From a bacterium (GTDB lineage: Bacteria; Planctomycetota; Planctomycetia; Kolteriales; Kolteriaceae), in contig JAIELF010000006.1 of NCBI GenBank assembly GCA_019753235.1, positions 91,041 through 155,040 of the forward strand: a DNA stretch of 64,000 nt, given 5' to 3'. Every line of letters starts with the position of its first letter. The first letter of the stretch is position 1. Positions 25,803-35,687 of the stretch are shown one piece after another. Under the pieces are notes generated by a model that ran no database searches, had not been told where the DNA came from, and was given only the letters and a program-made list of their open reading frames with translations. The position numbers and the translations under genes were made by a program.

Positions 25803-27242
25803 TTATGTTCCGTCGCTTATATCCATCTCGTCGCCGATGCCGTTCCCTCGTCGTTTTCGGCGCTCGGACTTGCCGGTGGGAATATTGTAATCCTTGATTT
25901 TTCGGTAGAGAGTCCGCTCGCCGATATCCAGCATGGTTGCCGCTGCCTCGCGGTTCCCTTCGGTCTGTTTCAGGGCCTGCTCGATGTAGTAAGCTTCGAC
26001 ATCCTTGAGCGGCTTACCGACCAACGAATCTTGTGCACTGAACGGCGTCGCCACGTCTTCGCGCCCTTGCAACTCGTCGGGAAGATCGTCGATATCCAGT
26101 CGTTCGTCTTGATCGATGACGACCATGCTCTCGAGCGTGTTGCGCAATTCCCGGACATTGCCCGGCCACGGATAATGGCGAAGCATCCGCATGACCGGCG
26201 TCGAAACGGTGGGTGTCGGCTTGCCGTGCGTCTGGGCAAACTCCTTGACGAAGTGCTCACACAAAAGGGGGATGTCCTCGGGTCGTTCGCGCAGCGGTGG
26301 AAGATGAATCGTGACCACCTTCAATCGGTAATAGAGATCCTGCCGAAAATCGCCGTCGGCGACCATCTTCGCGATATCGCGATTCGTCGCCGAGATCAGT
26401 CGAACGTTGACAGGGAGAGGATCATTCGACCCGACCCGCATGATCTCTCGACTCTCAATCACGCGCAGGAGTTTGATCTGCGTCGACATCGGCAGATCCC
26501 CCACTTCGTCGAGAAAAAGGGTTCCACCGTTGGCGAATTCGAATCGACCCTTCCGGGTTCGGTCGGCACCCGTAAACGCGCCCCGTTCATGGCCGAACAG
26601 CTCACTCTCCAGGATGCTTTCCGACAGGGCGGCGCAATTCAGCGCAACAAATGGCTTATGCTTTCGAGGGCTGTTCGTGTGCAGCGATCGTGCGACGAGT
26701 TCCTTTCCGGTGCCGTTCTCGCCGAGAATCAGCACCGTGGCAGGCGTCGGCGCCACCAGGCGTAGCCGAGCGATCACTTTGTGCATGGCCAGCGAATTGC
26801 CGACCACTCCTTCGAAGCCGAACTTCTCGTCCAGTTGCTGTCGAAGTTCGATGTTCGATTGACGTAAGCGGTGTCGTTCGGTCGCTTTGCCGACGACCGT
26901 CCGAAGTTCGTTGATGTCGAGTGGCTTGGTGAGGTAGGTGTAGGCCCCTTGTTGCATTGCCGTGACCGCGGTCTTGATGGTGCCGTGCCCCGTGACGACA
27001 ATGACCTCGGCTTCCGGTAACTCTTGCTTGGCTTTGCGAAGAACTTCCAAACCGTCGGTCCGACCCATCATGAGGTCGGTCAGGACGACGTCGAACTGCT
27101 CGCTTTCGATTCGACGCAGGGCTTCCTCTCCGTCGGCGGCAATCGTACACTCAAAGCCGGCTCGTTCCAGACTGTCGCTGACTGCGTCGGCATGGGCCGA
27201 CTCGTCGTCGACAATCAGTACCTGAACCTTCTCTTCGGGCAT
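25803..27242 (-). CDS. NtrC-type sigma-54-dependent response regulator
   Basis: A 479-residue transcription activator. The receiver domain (about 1-120) has phosphoacceptor Asp56 (VVLTDLMM). The AAA+ domain (about 135-365) has Walker [15 protein letters not shown] for sigma-54 contact, Walker B LFLDEVGD and an arginine-finger region. A Fis-type helix-turn-helix (about 420-455, [21 protein letters not shown]) binds DNA. The C-terminal Lys/Arg-rich RRKRRG tail may add DNA contact. The ATG at 27242 is chosen because AGGA lies just upstream; an in-frame GTG four codons earlier has no ribosome site. No cognate histidine kinase adjoins. Confidence 0.94.
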   Translation of the reverse strand: MPEEKVQVLIVDDESAHADAVSDSLERAGFECTIAADGEEALRRIESEQFDVVLTDLMMGRTDGLEVLRKAKQELPEAEVIVVTGHGTIKTAVTAMQQGAYTYLTKPLDINELRTVVGKATERHRLRQSNIELRQQLDEKFGFEGVVGNSLAMHKVIARLRLVAPTPATVLILGENGTGKELVARSLHTNSPRKHKPFVALNCAALSESILESELFGHERGAFTGADRTRKGRFEFANGGTLFLDEVGDLPMSTQIKLLRVIESREIMRVGSNDPLPVNVRLISATNRDIAKMVADGDFRQDLYYRLKVVTIHLPPLRERPEDIPLLCEHFVKEFAQTHGKPTPTVSTPVMRMLRHYPWPGNVRELRNTLESMVVIDQDERLDIDDLPDELQGREDVATPFSAQDSLVGKPLKDVEAYYIEQALKQTEGNREAAATMLDIGERTLYRKIKDYNIPTGKSERRKRRGNGIGDEMDISDGT

Positions 27243-27414
27243 GTGTCCTGCCACTTTGGCAATTCTAGAGATATTTCAACCTAGTATAGTGACGGCTGCC
27301 AGATTGGCCATTTACGGAAAGTATATTTTCTAAACCTAATCTTCGTCATTACTTGCTTCAATGTCTGACGGTCAGTTTGATACCTTCTGAAGAAGCTTCG
27401 CGGAGGAAACAGAA

Positions 27415-28365
27415 ATGCCAATCGAATGGGGCGGAATGAACCGTCGACGTTTTCTGGCCGAGGTCGGGGCGGCGGGGGCTGTCTTGCTTGCGGGCCAAGC
27501 ACAGGCGGGTGCCGAGTCGAACATCAGCACGATAGCGCTTCTTTCAGATACCCACATCGCGGCCGACCCCACCCTTCGCCGTGGCGATGTGAATATGTCG
27601 GAGCATTTCAAAGCCGTCCGAGAGGATCTGCTCGCTTGCCCGACCAAGCCAGCCACGGTTCTCATCAATGGAGACTGTGCTTTTCTGGATGGGCAAGAAG
27701 GGGATTACCGAACCCTGATCGAACATTTGGAACCGATTCGAAAGGGAGGCCGATCGATCGCGATGAACCTAGGCAATCACGATGATCGAGCCTCGTTCAC
27801 TCGCGCGTTCGAAGGCTTTCATTTTTCCGACAGCCCCGTTGCCGACAAGCACGCCACCGTGATCGATGCCGGCCCGGTTCGATGGTTCCTTTTGGATTCG
27901 CTCGAGAAAGTCAACGACACCCCAGGAACGCTCGGCGAGAAACAGCTCACTTGGCTGGATGCATCCCTGGCGAAGCACTCGGACAAGCCCGCCTTGGTGA
28001 TGGCGCATCACAACCCCCATGTTTTGCCGATGATCGAGAAGGGGGAAGTCGTCGTGCCCGTGGCTAAGAACCATTTACCGGTCCCGGGGCTGACCGACGC
28101 GGACCGATTAGTCGATGTTCTTCGGTCGCACAAGCATGTGACCGCCTACTTCTATGGGCACACGCACCAGTGGAATGTGTTTCGCTGGGAGGGGATTTAT
28201 TTCGTGAATCTCCCATGCGTGGCCTATCCCTTCACGCCCGTCGATCCAGCCGGTTGGGTCCTCTGCCAGAGCCAGGCGATGCATACCGACCTTGAACTTT
28301 GCTCGCTGGATAAGACTCATCCGATGCACGCGCAAAAGGTCAAGCTTCCGCACCGCGGCGCGTAG
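27415..28365 (+). CDS. Tat-exported calcineurin-like metallophosphoesterase
   Basis: 316 residues with a Tat signal (MNRRRFLAEVGAAGAVLLAGQAQA), so it folds before export. The dinuclear-metal phosphoesterase motifs are complete: SDTHI (DxH), NGDCAF (GDx), GNHDD (GNHD), MAHHNPH and GHTHQWN (GHxH). Relatives hydrolyse phosphodiesters, including cyclic nucleotides (Icc/CpdA group), but the substrate cannot be fixed. A strong GGAGGAAAC precedes the ATG. It is divergent from the NtrC-type gene over 172 bases. Confidence 0.92.
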   Translation: MPIEWGGMNRRRFLAEVGAAGAVLLAGQAQAGAESNISTIALLSDTHIAADPTLRRGDVNMSEHFKAVREDLLACPTKPATVLINGDCAFLDGQEGDYRTLIEHLEPIRKGGRSIAMNLGNHDDRASFTRAFEGFHFSDSPVADKHATVIDAGPVRWFLLDSLEKVNDTPGTLGEKQLTWLDASLAKHSDKPALVMAHHNPHVLPMIEKGEVVVPVAKNHLPVPGLTDADRLVDVLRSHKHVTAYFYGHTHQWNVFRWEGIYFVNLPCVAYPFTPVDPAGWVLCQSQAMHTDLELCSLDKTHPMHAQKVKLPHRGA

Positions 28366-28654
28366 TGTCGATTGTCGATAAGTTAGGTTGGCTGCGTTGA
28401 ATCGGGGAGCAAGGTTCTTCCCGCGTCCTTTCATGAGCAGTGAATTTTGCGGGCTATTTCGCCTCCCTAGACCGCATTCATCTTGTCGCAATCGGTCAAC
28501 TTGGTCATGGGACAAGCTCTTCCAGATCGGCATCGATGACGTTGGCGTCTCCGCTGGGCGGGGAACGTCGCCGACGGCGTGGGTGAAGCCTTCTCATGGC
28601 AGGCAACTCCCCCGGCTCGGCAAAGTCAGCAACGAGTCCCATGGATTGGGAAGC

Positions 28655-29320
28655 ATGATGCGGGTGTGGATCGGCACAGGGATGATGATCGTGGCCGTTG
28701 GCCTATTGGCGGGCTGTGGCGGCGTGCCGACATCGTCCACAGAGAACCCCGCGAGCGTCACGCTTACCAACTATGAAACGGTCTGGGAAACAACGGCCGA
28801 GGTGCTCGATCGCTATTTCGACATTGCTTACGAAAATCGTTACGACGGCCGAATGGAGACCAAACCCGTTGTGGGCGCGACGATCATCGAGCCATGGCGG
28901 CTGGACAGTGTCGGCCTTCGTCAACGACTGGAATCGACTTTACAGACGATTCGCCGTCGCGCGTTCGTGATGGTTTATCCTTCGCCTGCCGGTGGCTTTC
29001 AAATCGTTGTCGAAGTCTACAAAGAGATCGAAGACTTGCCGCGCCCGATTGGTTCGCGAATGGCCGGGGGAGCGTTCTTTCAGAGTGTTCAGCCGATTCA
29101 ACAAGACGTCGTGACGTCGGCGGTCACGCCCGGCGCGGGTTGGATCTCGCTGGGTCGGGACAAACTCCTTGAGGCCCGCATCATTTCCGATCTACACGCG
29201 GCACTGGGTCGCTATGACATCGAGTCGCGCGAAGTTATCTCGACCTTTAAGTGGCCGAAACTTCCCTGGTCCAATAGTGCCGCTCCCGAGAATGAGACAA
29301 CGATACCCGCAGAAAAATAG
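28655..29320 (+). CDS. Putative lipoprotein
   Basis: 221 residues. MMRVWIGTGMMIVAVGLLAGCGG is a type II signal with Cys21 as lipidation site. The mature part has a serine/threonine-rich linker then an alpha/beta region (VWETTAEVLDRYFDIAYENRYDGRMETKP... and RRRAFVMVYPSPAGGFQIVVEVYKEIED) conserved in planctomycete hypothetical lipoproteins. The function is unknown; the final segment is polar. The ATG at 28655 or 28658 follows GGGAAG. The open frame extends 89 codons upstream without signal-peptide features, so the internal start is preferred. Bases 28366-28654 upstream appear non-coding. Confidence 0.78.
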   Translation: MMRVWIGTGMMIVAVGLLAGCGGVPTSSTENPASVTLTNYETVWETTAEVLDRYFDIAYENRYDGRMETKPVVGATIIEPWRLDSVGLRQRLESTLQTIRRRAFVMVYPSPAGGFQIVVEVYKEIEDLPRPIGSRMAGGAFFQSVQPIQQDVVTSAVTPGAGWISLGRDKLLEARIISDLHAALGRYDIESREVISTFKWPKLPWSNSAAPENETTIPAEK

Positions 29321-29449
29321 TCCCCGCTTGCCCATGCTCGGACCGGCAGCAAGAGAAGATTGTCTGGCCGATTCAAGTTTTTGTTACGATGTTCAAGTGG
29401 TGTTGATGAGTTCGTGCCGTCCTTTGAACCTCTTAAGAATGGTGAGATC

Positions 29450-30889
29450 ATGGAGGGAAAGCCGGCTTCCGGTTCGCCTCCATGGAACCCCTACTGTGAA
29501 TGGCTTGCGATTCCTCCATCCCATGACCCCACCACGCCGGCTCAACTTCTTGGTTTAGGCACGGGTCCGTCGGATCTGGAGAGAGTCCAACGAGCCGGCC
29601 AAAGGCAGCTTCGCCGAATCGAACCCCATCTGCATGGGCCTCATGCCGATGTCGCCGTCCGAATCTTGCGGGAGATCACCGATGCCATCGAGAGTCTCAC
29701 GAAGCAATTGTTGTCGCTAGGGCCCGAGCCCCAGCCGCCTGGTCATCGACCAACCCGATGCCCCACCGAAGAAACCGACTCGGTCACCTCCGAAGAACTC
29801 GATGTACTCGTCTTTGATGAACCGTCGGGATGGCCGACCGCGTCAACGGTCATGCGACCGAATCCTTCTCCGTCGACTTTCGGACTGGGTCGCGTCCTGC
29901 TCTTGGCATCAATGGTCACGTTGGCCGTCCTTTCATCAACGGCGGTCCTATTTGTTTGGCGAGGTCGATCCGTGACCACGGATCCCGCGCTGGTCGCTGT
30001 GGAACGTCCTGCGCCGCTCAAGCCTGAACCTGCTTCCAACGCCGTCGTTCATGAAGGATGTTGGCGTCTTGTGCGGACGGTCCCGGTCACTACTTGGGAC
30101 GAAGCGCCAAAAGGAGTGGAGTCGATCGAACTTGCGAAGTCGCCCGCGGATGAATCCTTTCCGTCGATGTCGCCGAGCGGCCTCGGGTTGTTGTTCACTC
30201 GCCGAGTAGGGGCCGAGTATGAGATTCATCGATTGACGCGACCGTCGACGGCCGATGCTTTTCACGCCGATTGGGTCTGTTCCGAAGATTCAACGCGGAC
30301 CGTCTGCTCGATGACTTGGGCCGGAGAGGATCGGTGGGGACTGTGTCGACCGACTCGCGAGGGTCTCGATTTCATGGAACTGTCGATCTCAGCCAGCGAT
30401 GGCAGGCCGATCTGGCGATCGATGGGGCTTCCTGTGCGTGGTGCCGAGGGAGATCTCTTTCTTAGCTTGAATGGTCGATCCATGTTATTCTCTCGCAAGC
30501 TTGACCGGGTCTACCACATTTTCGAAAGTCGTCGGGCCGATCGGCAGAACTCATTCGAACCACCCCTCTTGACTCCGGTATCGTCGGGGTATCGTCATCC
30601 TTGTCTATCGCGTGACGAAAAGCTTCTTCTCGTCGAAGGACTGGCCAGCGACGGGCGCGTCGCGATCTTCGCTTCCCGTCGGCCGAGCACGAGATCTGCC
30701 TGGGGAGGACCGGTCTGTTTGGAGAAGATCCGATCGACTACCGGATCACGAGGGGACTTTACTCCTCGTTTGACGCCGGATGAGAAGTATCTTCTTTTCG
30801 CCAGTGATCGCGCGGGGGGAGCGGGGATGCTTGATCTCTATCGCGTCGCAATGAAAGAAGCGATTCCCGCTTGGGACGACGCTCCCTAA
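29450..30889 (+). CDS. Membrane protein: planctomycete N-terminal module, TM helix, PD40/TolB-like propeller
   Basis: 479 residues. The N-terminal part (about 10-90) reads NPYCEWLAIPP...PAQLLGLG then an amphipathic helix, the module that usually sits in front of or beside planctomycete Ser/Thr kinases, but no kinase domain is present. A transmembrane helix spans about 143-168 (LGRVLLLASMVTLAVLSSTAVLF). Periplasmic residues of about 200-475 form WD40-like PD40 blades (FPSMSPSGLGLLFTRR, RHPCLSRDEKLLLVEG, FTPRLTPDEKYLLFASDR). It probably senses or scaffolds at the envelope. The ATG at 29450 is chosen because that module begins there. It is convergent with the glycosyltransferase gene. Confidence 0.82.
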   Translation: MEGKPASGSPPWNPYCEWLAIPPSHDPTTPAQLLGLGTGPSDLERVQRAGQRQLRRIEPHLHGPHADVAVRILREITDAIESLTKQLLSLGPEPQPPGHRPTRCPTEETDSVTSEELDVLVFDEPSGWPTASTVMRPNPSPSTFGLGRVLLLASMVTLAVLSSTAVLFVWRGRSVTTDPALVAVERPAPLKPEPASNAVVHEGCWRLVRTVPVTTWDEAPKGVESIELAKSPADESFPSMSPSGLGLLFTRRVGAEYEIHRLTRPSTADAFHADWVCSEDSTRTVCSMTWAGEDRWGLCRPTREGLDFMELSISASDGRPIWRSMGLPVRGAEGDLFLSLNGRSMLFSRKLDRVYHIFESRRADRQNSFEPPLLTPVSSGYRHPCLSRDEKLLLVEGLASDGRVAIFASRRPSTRSAWGGPVCLEKIRSTTGSRGDFTPRLTPDEKYLLFASDRAGGAGMLDLYRVAMKEAIPAWDDAP

Positions 30890-30907
30890 ACAACGTCGTG
30901 TCGTCGA

Positions 30908-32503
30908 TTACCGGGTCGGCTTTGCTGTCCGGCCAATCAGTCGAACATCTCGAAAGCGAACTTCATGATCGACCGGCCCTTGTTCGGCCCATAACCCCAA
31001 ATCGGTAGGGAGCCAAGAGGTGCCGTTCTCGCTCGGAATAAAGTACGCTGCTCTTTTCGCGTACAGAATGTACGTCGGTGCCTCGGGGCCAGCGGAATGA
31101 AGATCGCTTCGCCAAATCCCCCAGCGGCGGAGATCATCCAGCCCGGGATGATCGGGACGCAAAAACACTTTGCTCCCCGAGGGCAAATCGCGAAGTGTTT
31201 CCTTCCAGTCGTCGTCGGTCATGGCTTCCCACCAGTAGCTGGTTTCGAACCCCAGGGCCCGGGCGCCGGACATTCCACCGACGGCTTGATTGTAAAAGCA
31301 AAGGCCATGAGCACGATACGTCCATGTCTCGTAAAGAGGTTCGATCAAGAGGATCGACCAGGTGAGAATGACGGCCCAGGAATGCTTCAACAAAAGGTTC
31401 GACAGGCGGGCAGCACTCCAGCCTGCGAGGATCGCCATGCCATAGAGAGCCGGCGCAAAGTGCCGTTCAACATCATGTGTGGGAAGAAGACCGATCGACC
31501 GCGCGATCATCAGTGCCAACGTTGACATGCCGATGACAAGAATCCGTCGATCCGTCCATGAAAACATCACGCCCCCTACACCGAGAAGCAACGTGACGAT
31601 CGGCGATGTCGCGGAAAAAATAGCCCAGCCGGTCCAGCCCGGCAACCTTGCGGACGTGACCTCGCCTGCAAAAAAACTGGGAATGGACCATGGATTGTCA
31701 CGGACGTGTTGAAGATAGTCGAGCAGCCCGCGGATCGGTTGATGCCAGAGCGGAGGCGTCAACAAAACAATCATCGGCCAAGGCAGGATCACGCAGTAGG
31801 CGATCATCCTCTTCCAACCGGTCGGCCTCAGAAGCAGAATCCCTACCAGCACGACCGGTGCTAAGAACCATCCGGAAAGCTTCGTCGCCATCGTCCACGA
31901 AAGAAGCAGCGGAACCATCAAGATATGGTGACGCATGCGTGTCACGGATGAGTCGATCAGCGCGAGCGTCGTGAGCCACCACAGGCAAGAGAGGGTGGTT
32001 TCGGTTCCTGCAAGATGCGCGTGCCCGAAGACACGCGGCGACGCGACAAGCAGTATCGCCGATCCCCAGCCCGCCTGGGGGCCGAAGGAATCACTCATCA
32101 CGCGGTAGGTTCTCGCTATCAGCCAGGCAAAGAGAATCATGGACGCGAGTCTTGCCGAGAGTCGTTCTTCTAATTGGCCGAGCGTCAGCATGCTGCCGAG
32201 CGTCATAAGGTGCATCGAAAGAGGAAGGTTGAAGTTGGAATGAGTTGGTCGATCTTTTCCTGGTTCTTCCAGAAAATGCCACCGTGCTTTTAATCCTGCA
32301 TCCGAGAATGACTCCGCAAGGGGCTTTGATGGAAGTTCATCAATCCATGCCTTTTCCTCTCGAACGACCCAGAGATAAGAAGCTTCGTCGATCGCGTAAC
32401 CGTACCAACGTTGAGAGGCTAGCAGACCCGACAGCGTGATCACGAAAAGAAAAGTCGGTGCGATCCAGCGATTGGCGCGACGGCTGGGAACGGAAGAGTT
32501 CAC
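30908..32503 (-). CDS. Multi-pass GT39-like (ArnT/PMT-type) glycosyltransferase
   Basis: 531 residues with about ten to twelve transmembrane helices. The first periplasmic loop after helix 1 carries YAIDEASYLW, where the Asp-Glu pair corresponds to the catalytic acidic residue of the GT-C superfamily; a large loop follows (PTHSNFNLPLSMHLM). Such enzymes transfer a sugar from a lipid-linked donor to protein, lipid or polysaccharide outside the cytoplasmic membrane. The C-terminal ~130 residues are a soluble domain. The start is GTG at 32503, preceded by GGAAAGAGAAG. The acceptor is unknown. Confidence 0.85.
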   Translation of the reverse strand: MNSSVPSRRANRWIAPTFLFVITLSGLLASQRWYGYAIDEASYLWVVREEKAWIDELPSKPLAESFSDAGLKARWHFLEEPGKDRPTHSNFNLPLSMHLMTLGSMLTLGQLEERLSARLASMILFAWLIARTYRVMSDSFGPQAGWGSAILLVASPRVFGHAHLAGTETTLSCLWWLTTLALIDSSVTRMRHHILMVPLLLSWTMATKLSGWFLAPVVLVGILLLRPTGWKRMIAYCVILPWPMIVLLTPPLWHQPIRGLLDYLQHVRDNPWSIPSFFAGEVTSARLPGWTGWAIFSATSPIVTLLLGVGGVMFSWTDRRILVIGMSTLALMIARSIGLLPTHDVERHFAPALYGMAILAGWSAARLSNLLLKHSWAVILTWSILLIEPLYETWTYRAHGLCFYNQAVGGMSGARALGFETSYWWEAMTDDDWKETLRDLPSGSKVFLRPDHPGLDDLRRWGIWRSDLHSAGPEAPTYILYAKRAAYFIPSENGTSWLPTDLGLWAEQGPVDHEVRFRDVRLIGRTAKPTR

Positions 32504-32645
32504 GACGGTCTTCTCTTTCCGGGTTGAGAGGAAGTTTGTTCAAGCGTACCGCTTCGAACAATAGAGTCGAAGAGAAATCGAAAGTGGTGGCAAGTCCAGT
32601 CGAGACGAAGCGAGAGTATTGGCGGATCGATTTCGAATCGCGTCG

Positions 32646-33566
32646 TTACGCGGGGCAAAGCATTTTCGAGGCAACGCGAACTTGATTTCGGCCGCCGTCT
32701 TTGGCGGAGTACAGCATCTTGTCGGCGGCGTCGACGAGATCCTTCGAGTTCTCGTAGCCGATCTCGGCCGTGGAAGAAACGCCAAAGCTGGCCGTGACCG
32801 GGACTCTCTCGCCGTTATGCACCAGATGAAGCTCTTCGATCGCGCCACGGATTCGCTCGGCCAGATACGAGGCGTTCTCCGCGTTCTGTTCAGGAAGGAT
32901 AATCACGAACTCTTCGCCGCCGTACCGAGCGACGACGTCGGATTGGCGAGCGTGGAACCGAGCGGTCTCGGCCACTTCCGCCAGAACAACATCACCGAAA
33001 CTATGGCCGTAGGTATCATTGACTCGCTTGAATCGATCGACATCGAAAAGAATGATCGCCAGCGTGCCGTTGTAGCGTCGCGCCCGATCAAGTTCCTCTT
33101 CGATCCGATCATTGAAGAACGCGCGATTATAAAGCCCTGTTAAACCATCGACGCGGGCTTTCTGTTCGAGAAGTTCGAGAAGGTACTTGGTTCGGTATGC
33201 CGAGCGGACTCGAGCGCGAAGCTCGACAGGGTCAAAGGGCTTGGTCACGTAGTCAACCGCCCCGAGATCGAGCCCTCGCACTTTTTCTTCGGTGCCGGTT
33301 TTGACGGAGAGAAAGATGATGGGGATCTGGCTTGTTGTGGAATCATCCTTGAGAGCTTTACAAGCTTCGAAGCCCGTCACGTCGGGCATATCGATATCGA
33401 GAATGATGACGTCGGGAACAATCGTCTGACACTGCGCGACCAAATCCTGAGCCGATGTCAGGCAGACGACTTCGAATCCATCCGATCGCATCCGCGCCTG
33501 CACCAAGCGTTGGATCACCACGCTATCATCGACGATCAAGATTTTTCGCTTGTCGCGCGATGTCAT
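32646..33566 (-). CDS. PleD-like response regulator with GGDEF diguanylate cyclase domain
   Basis: 306 residues. The receiver domain (about 6-125) has the acidic pair IVDDS and phospho-acceptor Asp in DVIILDIDMPD. The GGDEF domain (about 145-300) has the active site RYGGEEF and, exactly five residues before it, RQSD, an RxxD inhibitory I-site, so product inhibition by cyclic di-GMP is expected. DGLTGLYNRAFF is intact. Phosphorylation would trigger dimerisation and c-di-GMP synthesis. The ATG at 33566 begins just ahead of the receiver (MTSRDKRKILIVDDS). A 10-bp hairpin lies 38 bases upstream. Confidence 0.93.
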   Translation of the reverse strand: MTSRDKRKILIVDDSVVIQRLVQARMRSDGFEVVCLTSAQDLVAQCQTIVPDVIILDIDMPDVTGFEACKALKDDSTTSQIPIIFLSVKTGTEEKVRGLDLGAVDYVTKPFDPVELRARVRSAYRTKYLLELLEQKARVDGLTGLYNRAFFNDRIEEELDRARRYNGTLAIILFDVDRFKRVNDTYGHSFGDVVLAEVAETARFHARQSDVVARYGGEEFVIILPEQNAENASYLAERIRGAIEELHLVHNGERVPVTASFGVSSTAEIGYENSKDLVDAADKMLYSAKDGGRNQVRVASKMLCPA

Positions 33567-33982
33567 GGAAGCCGTTGCCCTTTGCTCGAACAGGGGCGAA
33601 GTACCGTCGGCAACGAATCTTTGCCGATGGTGTCTTTCCGCCCGGCGCTTTCTGGGCCCCCACGGGGTAACCAGGCAAACAGCCCTAGGCGGTAAGGTTC
33701 TTTTGAGACCCTTATGGAATGAAACGTTGTTCACAATTGCAAAAGAGTCAAACGATCGGGGGGTTATTCAAAACCCAGGTACGGTGGACCTTGAGGGTTG
33801 GTCAATTCAGTGTGGGTGTAAACTCATCGATCCCATTCCGATTTTGTCATAATTACAATCTGCCTTCCAGAGTCCGATCGCCCACCCATCGCCTACTTGC
33901 CGAGCAAGTCTCTCTCCCATTTTTTTACGAAAGGGTCTATCGCCGAGTTCGGTCAAAAGGATTCGCAGGCAGGGGAAGTGAA
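33567..33982. other. Non-coding divergent region with a hairpin
   Basis: 416 bases between the GGDEF gene and the PpiC gene. CCGTCGGCAA (33604-33613) and TTGCCGATGG (33621-33630) form a 10-bp stem (one G-U) in the 5' leader of the GGDEF mRNA. I looked for a cyclic di-GMP riboswitch consensus there and did not find one. Plus-strand open frames here give no recognisable protein. Confidence 0.45.
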
Positions 33983-34936
33983 ATGGTTCGGATGCTGAGC
34001 ACATGGGGGATATGGATCGGGGTTGCATTCGCGGGAGCCCAAGAAACAACGCCCGAGGTGACAGTCAATGGTCAAGCGATCAGCTCGGCCGAGGTCGATG
34101 CCGCCTTCGCTCGCACCAGTCTGGCCAAGCAGCCTCTCACCGATGAACAGCGGTCGGTCTATCGTGGCCATGTGATCAACCTGTTGATCGATGGCACTCT
34201 TGTCAAACAGTTCTTGACGGAGAAGGGAATCAAAAGCGATCCAGCCCTTGTGGATCGGCATCTGGCCGATTTCGAAGCTCTTCTCAAAGAGAAAGGAAAT
34301 ACGCTCGACAAATTCCTGGCCGAGAACCAAGCCACCAGCGAGCAGATGAAGCAAGAGGTCAACGATCTCTACCAGTGGTTCGAGTACGTCGACGGAGAGT
34401 CGTCTGACGCCAATTTGAAAAAATACTTCGAGCAGAACCGAGGGACTTTTGATGGCTCGCAGGTTCGCGCCAGGCACATCATGGCCGAGCTTCCGCCTCA
34501 TGCCTCGCCCGAGCAAAAAAAGAAGGCGCGGATGAAGTTGGAGCAGATCCGAGCGCAGTTGGCGGCCGGCACCGATTTCGCTTCGCTCGCTCAGCAGCAT
34601 TCCGATTGTCAATCGAAGAAGCAGGGGGGCGATGTCGGCTACTTCCCCCGCAAAGGAAAAGTGACCGAGGCGTTTGCCGCCTGCGCTTTTGAACTTCCGC
34701 CGAACCAGATTAGCGACATTATCGAGTCCGAGTACGGTATGCATCTGATTCAAGTGACCGATCGTCGGCCCGGACAAGAAGTCGCTTTTCAAACGGTGGC
34801 GGAGGATGTTCGAAGTATGTTCGCGGCGGACCTTCGAAGTGAGATCATTCAACAGATGCGAGATAAGGCCGACATCCGTCTTGCCTCGCCCGCGGCGGTG
34901 GCATCCGATCCAAGCGAGCCCGCGGTTCGGCGATAG
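33983..34936 (+). CDS. SurA/PpiC-like periplasmic peptidyl-prolyl isomerase
   Basis: 317 residues. A short signal (MVRMLSTWGIWIGVAFAGA) directs export. A SurA_N-like chaperone region (about 25-165) precedes a parvulin PpiC domain (about 170-275) with ARHIMAEL, FASLAQQHSDCQSKKQGGDVGYF and F-E-L-P-x-N-Q-I-S-x-x-x-E-S-E-Y-G-M-H, the canonical parvulin motifs. It would assist folding of outer-membrane or periplasmic proteins. The start at 33983 follows AGGGGAAG. Tandem hairpins after the stop may end the transcript. Confidence 0.92.
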   Translation: MVRMLSTWGIWIGVAFAGAQETTPEVTVNGQAISSAEVDAAFARTSLAKQPLTDEQRSVYRGHVINLLIDGTLVKQFLTEKGIKSDPALVDRHLADFEALLKEKGNTLDKFLAENQATSEQMKQEVNDLYQWFEYVDGESSDANLKKYFEQNRGTFDGSQVRARHIMAELPPHASPEQKKKARMKLEQIRAQLAAGTDFASLAQQHSDCQSKKQGGDVGYFPRKGKVTEAFAACAFELPPNQISDIIESEYGMHLIQVTDRRPGQEVAFQTVAEDVRSMFAADLRSEIIQQMRDKADIRLASPAAVASDPSEPAVRR

Positions 34937-34938
34937 TG

Positions 34939-34972
34939 GATGCTACTCTTGAGCATCGACCGCTTAAAGCGG
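34939..34972. terminator. Two adjacent hairpins between convergent genes
   Basis: GATGCT/AGCATC (34939-34957, 7-base loop) and CCGCT-TAA-AGCGG (34960-34972) lie between the PpiC stop and the convergent zinc-ribbon-like gene. No T-run follows, so termination would be weak or factor-assisted. Confidence 0.35.
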
Positions 34973-34983
34973 GATCCGCGAAA

Positions 34984-35289
34984 TCAGTTCTCGCTAAAGT
35001 CGAGTTGGTCTGCGGAGGATGCTCCAAGAGGCTCCTGCAGGAATCGGGCTCGGCATTCTCCGCAAAGATCAAAGCGAAGAAAGACCGGTCGACTTGCCTC
35101 GACGCATTCGGCATCTTGTGACTCAAGGGATTTGAGCGTCTCGCTGATCAAGTGAAGGTTATCTTCGTCCATATCTTCTTCGGTGAGCGTTGCCGATTCG
35201 TCGCCTGCTTGAACGGAAATTCGAATCACAAACCGAGCTTCGCTGGCGACGATCTCCCGTTGGCAGCGGTCGCAACAATAGCGAATCAT
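34984..35289 (-). CDS. Small Cys-rich (zinc-ribbon-like) hypothetical protein
   Basis: 101 residues with no signal peptide. It starts MIRYCCDRCQREI and ends near DLCGECRARFLQE: two CxxC pairs (Cys5/6-x-x-Cys9 and Cys77-x-x-Cys80 approximately), which suggests one zinc-binding site built from the two ends. The middle is acidic (TEEDMDEDNLHLISETLKSLES). Similar short proteins occur as uncharacterised ORFs in planctomycetes. The role is unknown; protein or nucleic-acid binding is possible. Confidence 0.72.
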   Translation of the reverse strand: MIRYCCDRCQREIVASEARFVIRISVQAGDESATLTEEDMDEDNLHLISETLKSLESQDAECVEASRPVFLRFDLCGECRARFLQEPLGASSADQLDFSEN

Positions 35290-35687
35290 GGCTCGGCCTT
35301 TCTGTGATAGCTTGCAATTTCTCTTGCCACCGGCGCAAACGATAGTGTCAGAAACACTGAGTCGGCTTCATCCATGCAGACAAGACAGATTGCTCGTTCT
35401 GCCGTGCGTTGGTCCGACAACTCTCCCTGGAACAGTTCGCGATCATGACGCCGACTGCATTCTAAACCGAAGTGAGTGGTTTCTCCAAGCGCCGCTTATC
35501 TCCGGTCCCAAAACATGGACACCGTGCTGGCGAGAGTTCATCCGGATCGAATCGTCGAGCGAAGCGGCTCTCGAACTCGGGACCATTCGGACTTTTCTCC
35601 GGTAAACACCCATCCCGAGGCGATTGCTTCTTGAAACCTTCGGGTGGGATGATCTCGCGGAGGGGTGTTTGGTTCTCGCCCTGCGGG
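35290..35687. other. 398-base stretch without a supportable gene
   Basis: Open frames on the plus strand here give Cys/Trp/Pro-rich sequences with no family resemblance or ribosome site. No RNA gene or repeat was recognised. It holds the promoter of the 101-residue protein and the 3' side of the release-factor-like gene. Confidence 0.45.

Noticed and set aside
33567-33721. Possible cyclic di-GMP riboswitch upstream of the GGDEF gene
   Set aside because: The conserved GEMM core sequences were not found; only a simple hairpin is present.
35288-35605. Plus-strand 105-codon frame in the gap before the release-factor-like gene
   Set aside because: Cys/Trp-rich sequence with no domain and weak codon bias. 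Its start overlaps the divergent gene's start region.
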